A stretch of DNA of 64,000 nucleotides from Wolfiporia cocos. Its lineage: Eukaryota > Basidiomycota > Agaricomycetes > Polyporales > Phaeolaceae. Below the pieces are notes generated by a model. The model was given only the letters and a program-made list of their open reading frames with translations. It had not been told where the DNA came from and did not search any database. This document shows, piece after piece, positions 33,435-43,000 of the stretch. Position 1 is the stretch's first letter, and every line of letters starts with the position of its first letter. A program made the position numbers and the translations under genes. The stretch covers positions 496,001-560,000 of the forward strand of contig JACCLO010000010.1 of NCBI GenBank assembly GCA_029448655.1. The letters are read 5' to 3'.

Positions 33435-34108
33435 ATGCAAGCCTTGAGGTCTACCATGTCTCAGACAAGCATGTCAAAGGAGTGAAGCACATGCAGAGGT
33501 AGAGTAGAGCCTGGGGCAAAGCTCAACATTGACATTAACAGATCTAAGGATAAGCCTCAGAGTGCAGTAGATGATATATACAGTGGTTAGCACTGTAATA
33601 TGTACTACCCTAACAATTCTAGGCCATGCACGACCATGACTATGCTAAGGGACTAGACCATAACTATCGTGCATGTGACTACCTACTGCAAGCGCTGTAT
33701 GTACCTATTGATATTGTGGCTAGCAGAATGGTGCACCAGACGTCAGGTCGTGAGTTCGAATCCCAAGCTGGGTAGAACATATGAAATAGACAACTACAAT
33801 CCGAATGTAGAGGCATCTTCTCCATGGGTACAATATTCTGTGGCAAAATTCCACATGATTCAGCAATGTAAGAATTATTTTGTGTGCAGTGCACTGATCT
33901 GGCCTGCCTGCCTCATTGGGACATGCAATCTACAAAACCAAGCCCTCAAATTGTGACACACTGCAGGGTTTGCACCCTGGATGTTTCATGTTAGACAGCA
34001 CATTAACAGCGCATATAGGCTGTCCCACATACCAAGATAGTACTACTACAGCATATGTACTGTAAGAATTACTAGTTTGCATCCATTGACAAGGCGATAC
34101 CGATGGCG
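33435..34108. other. Disrupted LTR remnant with tRNA-like boxes
   Basis: Just right of copy A a hairpin-family signature (TCTAAGG / CCTCAGA at 33542-33562, gatatatacag near 33572, ccctaac near 33606) shows that copy A landed in an older minus-strand LTR; an end ttgtgaca is seen at 33958. Its left part should be in 24401-25188. The tRNA-like piece at 33718-33765 lies inside. No gene seen. Confidence 0.45.
33718..33765 (+). other. tRNA-like segment (A-box and B-box matches)
   Basis: ctagcagaatggt matches the A-box consensus TRGCNNARYGG and, 22 nt on, gagttcgaatccc matches the B-box / T-arm consensus. The spacing is about 10 nt shorter than in a real tRNA, there is no anticodon arm and no closing acceptor stem, so it is not a tRNA gene; it may be a tRNA-derived segment or a SINE relic. 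Confidence 0.45.
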
Positions 34109-35699
34109 TTGGCAGTAGTGTTGCCCTAGTTTGGCTTGGCTCCTGATGGCTTGAGTGGCTCGGCTTAGACTGCACACAGCTTGGCTTGGCTCGAGGCAGC
34201 TTCAGCTCAAGCTGTGGCTCACAGCGTCTAGCAGCTAGCTCGGCGACAGATATGAATGGTGTATTGTCATGGCTATCTAATATGTATGAATATAGCTATT
34301 TGAATATATCAGTACAAATGTCTACGGTTCTGGATAAATTTGAGTACATGTATTGGCCGAGTTAGCAAGAATCCTCGTAAAAGATGGTGTGTCCTCTGCA
34401 ATCTGCATTTGCTGCTCGTTCTCCGTCATATCTAACTTCCACGGTCTAACACTCAACAAATGATGTGTAGAATATGACTTACAATGACCACATATGCTGC
34501 TGTATATTAAGTGCTCTGGTCTAAAGATGTACCACTGGAGGTTAGCTCTTGTTGTCAAATGAGAACACTCAGCAGTACTCACCACATAGATGTTCGCGTG
34601 CTTAAGTAGACCATGGGACCAAAGGCATTGTGCGATTCGAGAGCTAGTCAACAGCATAGTGGTCCATCAGTTGGGTGCTCACTTTCATAGTGTGATTGAT
34701 TTTATTGAATCTTAAATCATCACTCACATAGGTACTGATGGCAACAGCTCCTTGACAGAAATATTGATGAGTGTATCCCATCGTATAGATCGCAGGCAAT
34801 TGCAAGGACACACTAGGGAATACCCGATTTAGAATTGAGCGCTCGAGCCACAGCTTAGCCTGAAGCCAAGCCAAGCCAAGCTACTGGTAGCCGAGCCATC
34901 GCTGTCAGCTCTGTTAGCTGCAGATATGGCTTGGCTCAGCTTCAGTGAGTGTGGCTTGGCTCAAGCTGTGGCTCACGCCCAGTGAAAGTCCCGCATATCC
35001 TTGGGATACCTGTAAATACCAGAAAATATATAAATATACCATTGAGATACCGGTTTCGACCCCAATGATATCAAAAGCTAAATGCCAAGAGTACGAGCGG
35101 TCCGATGACCGATGCCAAGACTTTCGTCATACCCGTCCATACTAATTCATGTCTTCAACATATCTTCATCAAGACGTTGAACTTGAGCTTGTTTCGGGCG
35201 CCTGTGAAGTTGAAGAGCCGTGTTTCAATTCGGTCGAACACGTAGTGGACTTGGTTCAATGCAAGTCCAAGCATCCACGTGAGCTAATATTGCGTCATAG
35301 GGCAAGCACTTGTCCTGTCTCGAGTCGTCCATCTTTTTCTCTTACCTCTACCGCATACCTCCAATAATTCCCCGTCTTTGTTGTTCTGGTAAGGTGGCCA
35401 TAGAGGTAATTGGTCGCTTCATCACAGATCACAGCAAATGAAGGCTTTTGAACAAGATTGAGTGAGTATATGCATGCACAGCAACTGTATTCAATAACTT
35501 CCATCTGTAGGTGCAACTACAGCAACAGCAGCGCCGCCGCCATCTCAGTGGTTCAGCTAGTCGAAGTGGACAACGTGCAGTGTGTCCTGGTCACGCACTG
35601 TGAAGATAGTGTAGCTATGTGCAAAAATCCCACTGTGCCTGCAGATTGCTCACTGACGCTGCTTGCGATGTTTCTATCTTGTTTAGTCAGTTGGGACGT

Positions 35700-37630
35700 G
35701 CATACACGACAACAGCATACCCACTGGGACATCGTCTGATCGCACAGGACCAAGTGGTGAAGCTGGTTCTGGCGGCAACACAATTTCCCAGACCGTTACC
35801 GCCAATTCTGCAGATCGCCCTGCTCCGGCTGAGGACAGCTTTGAGCACTTCCTACTGAACCTACGGAACGACCTCAGGATTGCTTTGTCAGAGGATGGTG
35901 CTGCAGAATGCCCACAGCGGGATAGTGTTCACTCGTCTCACTCGTCTAGTTCAACTACTCCAGCTCAGCAGGATCTAGTGCCTGTGGCTGGTCCCTCAAG
36001 CATGCGCTCGGGGACACCGGTCAATCAGTCTGAATACCCTGTACCAGAAAGTGAGGGCCCTGATGAGAACAATCCCCCTCCATTAGAAGACGGCTCCGAC
36101 TCAGAAGATGAGTATGATGCGGATGACGATGAGGACATGGACGATGAGCACGATGTACTTGAACGGCACCGATACGCCGCACTCTCCCCACTCACCCACA
36201 CCGATCCCTGGGTCCTTTTTTGACCACTGATACGTCCCAGATAGCGGTTGCAGGGCTCCTGGAGTCAACCTCTGGCGATTGTATCGCTTCCAGCCTATCC
36301 CCACTTTGCAGATGCAGGGCCATGCGGCTACCACGAGTGCTACTGCCTCTCATCGCACTTCTGTAGACGCTACTTCCCCTGCCTCACCTGAGGCTGCCGG
36401 AAGTGCCACTTCTGACTCGCACCCCCCTTCCTCCACTACCACCACCCCACTCGACACACCCGCTGAAGCTGCGGAGCCCAGCGAGCCTCAAGCGCCGTCG
36501 CCCGCTGCAACACACCCAAACACAAACGTCGTGGTGCCTGTGATTGTTGTCGGTCTGCAGTCTGTCGATATGGGGCCGCATGCACAATCATGCTCACGGC
36601 GCCGCAGATCATATGCAGCCGTTGGATGACGTGCGCTCTACAGAAAGTAGCTTGGGTTCTGCTGGAAATTGGCGGAACTGTTACAGATCAAATATCCGTT
36701 CAGCGGAGAATAGCTAAGTCGAGTTACTCAGCGTGCCGAGTAGTGCACTACTCGTCGGACTCAGCAGAGTCGAGCGTTGATATACTAGCTGAGGGCTTAA
36801 TTGCTCAAGCCTTTGAGAACGAGTATAAGACCCTTGTAATTCAACAAGGTCGAGCTGAGGAACTCGACTGGTATTTACAGCAGGTTTTTATACTACGATT
36901 CTGCAATTGGGGTCATAGTGTCCTTGGTACTGCTACCACTAAGTCCATAAGGCTAGTACACTAAGATAGCTAAGCTGAAATGTTGCGGTTGAGTGCAACA
37001 GTGGCTGAAATGCAGAAGACCTGTGGTTAGACACAAGATATCAACTAGAACCTGATACGCTGCGAGACCATGGGCACAGGGCTGTTGTACATGAAACGAG
37101 GGTCACTGGTTGAACAGGGAACCCTAGAAATAATCGTACGATACTGCGGTTGAACGCTAAGTCCTCTTCTCCAGTGAGGTGTCAAAGATATTCAGATACT
37201 GACAGATGGACCGTAACAGGAACCAGAGCAGCACTGCCCCCATGGACATCCCCTCGCGTGGTTGCCCATGGTGTTCACGCGCTGCAGATACTCTGAGGCC
37301 GCTGCTTCCTGGACGGAGAAGCGGCTCGCACAATAGACAATCGACTGATGCAAATGGAGAAATGGAGCCAGGATGTTCCTCATTTACGTCATTGGAGGTA
37401 TGCGAAATCTCAGCATCTTGAGATATCAGTATTAACTTTCTACAGGCTATTACCCACCTAATCACCACATGGTGACGGGCTTGGACAGCTTAGATTCGTA
37501 TGGAGCTCTTTGGTATGTTCACAGATTGTCTGACAGTGCAACATGTCTGATTTCGGATATTCAGGGAGCTCACCGAGTTGCTGCGCTGCAGGAGGATTTG
37601 AGTAGTATGACGCAAAACCTACATCAAAAG
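35700..37630 (+). pseudogene. Captured fragment of a basidiomycete RING-type protein gene
   Basis: Pieces in order on the plus strand: a Ser/Pro-rich stretch, a leucine segment FEHFLLNLRNDLRIALSEDG (35840-35900), a very acidic run (DEYDADDDEDMDDEHD, 36110-36160), VNLWRLYRFQPIP (near 36270), a Thr/Ser/Pro-rich linker, VVVPVIVVGLQSVD (36530-36570), MFLIYVIGG (37372-37398), an intron with GT and CTACAG ends (37399-37443), then YYPPNHHMVTGLDSLDSYGALW. From memory this order resembles the region upstream of the RING finger in a family of basidiomycete RING-H2 proteins; the RING itself is absent. Stops, frame shifts and an LTR fragment break it. The retained intron shows capture at DNA level. The function assignment is by recollection and needs a search. 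Confidence 0.5.
36679..37117 (-). repeat. LTR fragment, second family (copy 6)
   Basis: Minus-strand copy with gagaacgagtataag, a hairpin GTCGAG / CTCGAC around 36849-36868 and tttttatactac as the TATA region. Possible flanks ggaac on both sides, one base off the expected end. It interrupts the captured RING-type gene. Confidence 0.5.
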
Positions 37631-38292
37631 GCCGAGGATATGTTCTAGTAGCTTTCTGTAGTTTGCGGCAGCTTATGAACTGGACAATGATATGAATTTG
37701 TACGTTCTGATTGATTTGGGAGTAAAGGCCACTGGCAATGAGTATATTCTGGTAGCTTTTGGCACTCAACCCAGGGCCCCGAGTATTTTTCTCTAGCTTC
37801 CAGTAGACGGGGATATAATTTTTAAATTATTGGGTATCCGTCCTACATGCCTAATACTACCTTCATAGCTTTCGGCATCTTACAGTAGCTACTACTATGT
37901 TACCGGGCGCCTAAAAGATAGCGCATGCTATTCTACCGTCCAATTTTAACCCCTATCATACCCGTTATTTATTGATAGATTCTGGTATGAGGTACTTTCA
38001 CTGGGGCTCACGCCCGAGCCGCGGCAACACTAGTTGGCAGAGCAAGTGGCCAGTTTGGGTAAAAAAAATCAAAGTCCGATGACATTGAGATCCCTCCCCA
38101 GAGAATAAGCTGCGTGACATTGGTACATAGATACCTGAATCTTCGTTGATATCATCCTCTGTGTTCAGGGATCACGGATCCCTCGAGCACAGCATATGAT
38201 TGATCCCTTGATTTGGTTGACTTGCCTACAACCTGATTTGACTGCTACTAGTAGATTGTCGCCTTGATGGGGAATGCACGCCTGCGATCTGG

Positions 38293-38318
38293 CCAATCAT
38301 TCTTTCCGGGACTATATA
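38293..38318 (+). promoter_or_regulatory. CCAAT and TATA boxes of DUF6533 copy 1
   Basis: ccaat at 38293-38297 and tatata at 38313-38318, about 30 bp before the ATG at 38348. The same ggccaatca ... ctatatagcccgaagc arrangement stands before copy 4 (63323-63348), and copy 2 has tatacagcccgaagc, so the element is conserved in the family. Confidence 0.55.
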
Positions 38319-38347
38319 GCCCGAAGCATATCTTTAGGAAGCTGGCA

Positions 38348-38850
38348 ATGTCTGCCATCCCACTTAATGTCACCGTCCAGGCCAACAACAAGTGAGTGAA
38401 TCTCATGTGATTTGTCAATAGCTTCTGATCATCACGCAGCCTACCCATCATATACTTTCAATATGCAATCAGCGGTCAGTGTGCAGTGATTAACACCTTC
38501 CTAGTGTCCTGAAGTTTAGCTGGAAAGCACTCGTCATATATGACTACGCAATCACTGTGAACCAGGAGATACGGTATACTTGGCGCTATAAGATGTCGGC
38601 AACGACCATTATCCTACTGGTAAATCGGTACCTCCTGCTAGGTCTTGCCATTGTCATGGTTTTTGATGCATTTATACCGGTGAGATACAGATCAATCTGC
38701 TACTTTGGGCATACTTACAACATAATGCAGAGGTCTGATAATTACTCCCAATTTAACTGACGACACTGATAGTCACAAATAGCATAATTTGTCCCAAAGT
38801 ATCTGCAATGACCGAGGTCATGCAAGCCCTCCTTCTGACAATTGGATCAG
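38348..38850 (+). CDS. DUF6533-type membrane protein, copy 1, 5' half
   Basis: Start MSAIPLNVTVQ at 38348, first intron from 38392 (GTGAGTG ... CGCAG at 38439). The conserved core reads ALVIYDYAITVNQEI, RYTWRYKM, then SATTIILLVNRYLLLG, the pattern of the fungal DUF6533 family (an acidic/aromatic helix followed by a membrane helix with RY). Further exons give ICPKVSAMTEVMQALLLTIGSG, followed by an intron starting at 38851. These proteins are predicted multi-pass membrane proteins of unknown function. Exact exon borders near 38475-38520 are uncertain. The gene continues at 47149, on the other side of retrotransposon B. Paralogues at 51832, 56497 and 63378. Confidence 0.7.
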
Positions 38851-38890
38851 GTAAGCTGCATACAATCCCGTGGAAACCTTCCAGCAAGAT

Positions 38891-39261
38891 TGTCACAAGC
38901 CGATTTTCTCCAACTAGCTTGCGACTAGAGACAGCCCTTATCTTATCTAAGCGCCCGCCTACGATCATGTGCAAGGACCCCGAACACCCCACACGTGCCT
39001 AGACAGACCCCGGACACCCTTGTTGTGGCTCTACACCTACGATAGGGTTTACCATACTCTAAACGGTCTACCAGCTTACGTAATACTGTATAGTAGCCAA
39101 GACATGTACAAACAGCCTACAAGCATATATACCAGCCAGACGAGCAGGGAGCACCCCAGACTCGTCTTGGCCTTTGTTGCCTTGAGTAGCCTCAGACTAG
39201 GAATACGCTTTCACGCGAGTAATATTCCCCTGAGTAGTTGCTTGAGATAGCGCTTGTGTCA
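38891..39261 (+). repeat. Copy B 5' LTR
   Basis: 371 bp, TGTCACAAGCC to GCTTGTGTCA. TATA box tatata at 39126-39131; hairpin arms agacgag (39138-39144) and ctcgtct (39161-39167); the expected transcript start near 39158 lies at the beginning of the second arm. Confidence 0.95.
39126..39168 (+). promoter_or_regulatory. Copy B core promoter and self-primer sequence
   Basis: tatata at 39126-39131, then agactcgtctt at 39158-39168, 32 nt from the TATA box, where RNA polymerase II start sites are expected. These 11 nt are complementary to 39263-39273. The start site itself is inferred from spacing only. Confidence 0.6.
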
Positions 39262-39262
39262 T

Positions 39263-39273
39263 AAGACGAGTCT
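39263..39273 (+). other. Copy B putative self-primer binding site
   Basis: aagacgagtct, one base after the 5' LTR, exact reverse complement of 39158-39168. Known Tf1/sushi-type elements prime minus-strand synthesis with the 5' end of their own RNA at such a site. No tRNA 3'-end complement (TGG...) is present here. Confidence 0.7.
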
Positions 39274-40031
39274 CCACCCCGATCTGAGTTCATTCCAGAT
39301 CAACCCCGGCGCACTAGGGGTAAAGTGCATTGTTTCTTCGCCCTCGAGTTGACTTCGGTCGATTCGGGTGTTAAACTCTTATCCTCCCGTATCCCAGGGA
39401 CAAGGGAACAGGGTTCTGGGGGAATACACTTGTGAACAGCGTGTAGGGGACCACTCCTACCGTTGCTTCTAAGCTACTGGGCCACCGTCGTGCAACGCGG
39501 CGTAAAGGCTTTGGGTTTCATCCCCACCGTAGTAATTGTGCACCCGACACGTAATAATCAAAGGCGTTAAGGGGCCCTACGGCAGACTACAGAGGCACTG
39601 GGCACCTATTTACGCGCATTACCGCGCCACTGTACGGGCATTACCGCCCCCCCGTTACTATACCAACCCAGCGCCCCACAAGGCGGCTGAAGGAGCGCGA
39701 CACAGCTCACACTACACGGCCACTTGGCCCCATTACGATAGTTTTAGACCCTCCATCCCAAGGGTTTAGATCCCGTGCCCCCGGTATCCCGAATTAGCTT
39801 CGGGGCTGGACGAGGTTTCGGAGGCAGGAATTTCTCGCCGGCTGAGGGAAGAAAACCCCTCGGCGTTTCTTGGCACATCTCCAAAAAGAGGTGGTTCCTG
39901 ATAGAAGTGGACACCGACTGTTTTTAGTTACCACCCCGATCGCAGCTATAGGCTGATCCACAGTGGGCGGGTAGCGCAGTCAAACGTCGCGACTTCTCTT
40001 TCCATTACATAAAAAACCTTCTTTACGTACA

Positions 40032-43000
40032 ATGGCCGCCCCTCATGACATCGACTACATCCGCGCCCCACGGCCCGCGCGCAACCCGTTCGAAGCTCCG
40101 ACCCCGGCCGCAGTAGAAGTCGACCCGTATCGCCCAGGGCAGTGGGTAAACTACCAGGTACACGGCTTGCCCGACGACTTCGCCCTTCTTTCGGTAGCGG
40201 ACAGCATCCATGCCCCGCGACCACAGGTAGAAGTCGCCCCGGTACATACCGAGACCATCGGACAGGCAACCCCCGGCCGCTCACTAGCACATGGAGCGTC
40301 GGAAGAGGACCAAGGTCCCGGTATGGAACGGCTAGACCAGGCTTTCCACTTGGCAAGGGAGCAATCCAACACCATTCGCGGAGGGAGTCAACTGGGTCGC
40401 ATCGACTCACCCCTCGCAATGCAATGGGCGTTCCCACCCAACCCCACCTCGGCGGATTTTGGCTTTCGGTGTCAGACGGTAGCGGCGACTATGGTTCAAA
40501 CCGGTGTGTGGAACGCCGACATGGGAGCAAGGTTCCTGCGGGAGGCACAACGTCTCCAGGCAGATGCCCTTGCAGCAGGAGACGCAGCTTCGTTACACAG
40601 CCAGCACTCCGCTCCCCGTCGGTCAGTACCATTGGTCCCGGAAGGATGTTTCCGGCCGGTTGAAAATTGGGTAAGGTCCGTACACATGGGATCTCCCCCG
40701 CCGGTGAACCCGAACACTCGTCCGGCATCGAACGGCTCTCGGCAGACGAACCCATTTCTGCCCAGATACACACCCCCGGTCATTACACCTCAGGTCCCCT
40801 ACTCAGTCATGGCAGCACAATCCCCGGGCAGAAACATCGACATGTTTGGTAACCCCCTGAACGCGCCCCCGGTCCCTCCGTCAGAAGCACCACGGACGGC
40901 GCATGTGAACACCTGGAGAGCCGCACCTCTCCAGGGAACGCGTGCGTCCATGTGGCGGCCCGAGAAACCGGCGAGCTCGCAATGGGACGCCTATTCAATG
41001 CTCCCGGAGCCACGACCCGACCCCCGGTACAAGTCCAAAGTGCGCGAACCCGAACCCTTCACCGGCGAGAACTTCATCGCCTGGGTTATGCGCTTGAAAC
41101 TATACATCGACGACAACCGGCCGCTGCTCTTCACCGACAGCAAAAAGATCGGGACGGCCATCTCGTTGATACGGGGACCAAAGGTGGATTTGTGGGTAAC
41201 GGCCTTCACGCGGGAACATTACCGTGACGGACAATGGCATCTGAGCTGGCTACGATTCGTCTGGGAACTCCACCAGAAGTTCGACGACCCCGACTTGGAA
41301 AAGAAGTCGGCGGTCGCAGCCGAAAAACTCAGCATGACCATCGGTAAGGGCGAAGAGTACTTCCAGGAGCTGGAAAGACTTCTTGCGGAGGCGAAATACG
41401 ACAAGAAGAACCAGATCGTTCATCGCTGGGTCACCTCCGCCATCCCAAAGGAGATCTATATGGCAGTACACTCCGCCTTCGTCGCCGCCACCGTCAACGA
41501 CAAAACGCAACGCGGATATAACGTCCAGATCCCAGAGGACTACGAATCCTGGAAACAGGCAATCCTCCGGACGGACAACGCAATGCGACGTCTCCGCGAC
41601 GAAGAAAGGTTATGTCGTGGTCGAGACACGGGTAAGGGCGTCGCCGACAAAGGGAAAGGTCGGGCGACAACATCGTCATCGGGAACCACGCGGTCCGAGC
41701 CCACCGCAGAAGAACAGGCCAACTTGCTCAAGAGGAAGTGCCACTCTTGCAGCAAGACACAAGCAGAGGCACCAGGGAAGGGCTGCAACAAGCCCGTCTG
41801 GCACCAACCCAACTGGAAGCCCCGAGCAGCTACCAGTGGAGGGAACACCGGTGCCAGACCCTCACAACCGGCGCGCACCCGCCAGGCCGTCGAAGGCCCA
41901 CCAGCAGAAAAAGTCCTTGGGGAAGTATCCCAGGAAGACTTCGTGCGAATGGTGGCCGCCTGGGCCAAGGAAAATCCGGAGGCTGCGAAGGAAGCCGGAT
42001 TCACTCAGGTACGTCCCCTCTCTAATAATAAATTTTCAGTTCTGGAGATCGAGGCACCAGTAAATGTCTCTATCTCCGAATCTGCCTCGGAGGGTAACGA
42101 ACCGGTGGATGGACTATATGGGCTAGGAACTGGGGCCCCGATATTTAATTATGTATCTGTACCACGTTCAGTAGATATGGCGCCTGGTGACGACGACGGA
42201 GCTTCAACATGCTCCGACGATTCGTTTGTAACAGCCTCAGAGGAGCCTCCCACCGGAGCTTGGTGGGAGGATAAAACCGTGCTTAATTCCTCTAGTATCA
42301 ATGTAAACTATGTGCCAATGGACGTAGACCTGGTTGTAGACTCAGATGTGCAAATGGCAGACGCATCTAAGCCTACAGTCCAGAAAAAGACGGAAAAGAA
42401 AATGCGGCGTCGACGAGCCAAGAAGAAGGCTGTCACGCTCAACATATACTTAGACCACCCGAGGGCAATCCCCCCTGAGCGCAAAAGTGAAGGAGCCGCG
42501 GGTTACAATCTTCACTCTGCGGAGGAAGTCGTTATACCAAACGGGAAGCGTATCACCGTGGACACCGGCATAATGATCCGAATGCCACCCGGTGTATACG
42601 GTCGCATAGCTCCACGATCCGGACTCGCCCTGAAGGGAGTCGACGTGGAGGCCGGGGTAGTCGATGAAGACTACACCGGTCGACTAAAAGTCATACTGAA
42701 TAATCAGACCGGAACAGATTATCAGGTCGAGTATGGGGACAGAATCGCCCAGTTCATACTCGAATGCAACATGACACCAGACACGCGCATAGTAAAAAGC
42801 ATCAGGGAAACCAGACGCGGAACACAGGGGTTCGGCTCTACTGGTGAGAAACTCAGAGGGAATGTAGTGGTAATCCAGACGGGAAAACGGGGAAGGCAGA
42901 TCGAAGTACCGATCACCCTCCACCGTCCTGACGGACGCGCCCTCTTCACAAAGGCACTGATAGACTCCGGTTCAACGGGATCGGTCATCAGTCGTGCCTA

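Larger units (their letters stand above)
34979..38004 (+). mobile_element. Inner TIR element with captured gene pieces (Pack-type)
   Basis: Inverted ends CCAGTGAAAGT / ACTTTCACTGG, extending imperfectly to about 21 bp, with 9-bp flanks ggctcacgc (34970-34978 and 38005-38013). Nine-base duplications fit Mutator-like elements; because the ends begin with C runs the boundary could shift by one or two bases, so 7-8 bp cannot be excluded. 3,026 bp, no transposase seen. It contains a multi-exon fragment of a RING-type host gene (35700-37630) and a second-family LTR fragment, so it looks like a Pack-type element or an element that later collected insertions. Confidence 0.6.
34117..38032. mobile_element. 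hAT-type element carrying an inserted second element
   Basis: Terminal inverted repeats TAGTGTTGCC and GGCAACACTA with a perfect 8-bp duplication gttggcag (34109-34116 and 38033-38040), the target length of hAT transposons. The left 860 bp are dominated by subterminal gcttggctc / gagccaagc repeats; the right end has ctcacgcccgagccg. Without the inner element at 34979-38004 it would be about 880 bp and has no transposase, so it was a non-autonomous MITE moved by a transposase from elsewhere. The minus-strand reading frames near 34322-34874 resemble nothing known. Confidence 0.85.

Noticed and set aside
33718..33772. A functional tRNA gene
   Set aside because: A-box and T-arm-like motifs are present but there is no anticodon arm, spacing is too short and no acceptor stem closes.
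34322..34874. Minus-strand frames in the hAT element as remains of its transposase
   Set aside because: No hAT transposase or dimerisation motifs are visible, and the element without its inner insertion is too short.
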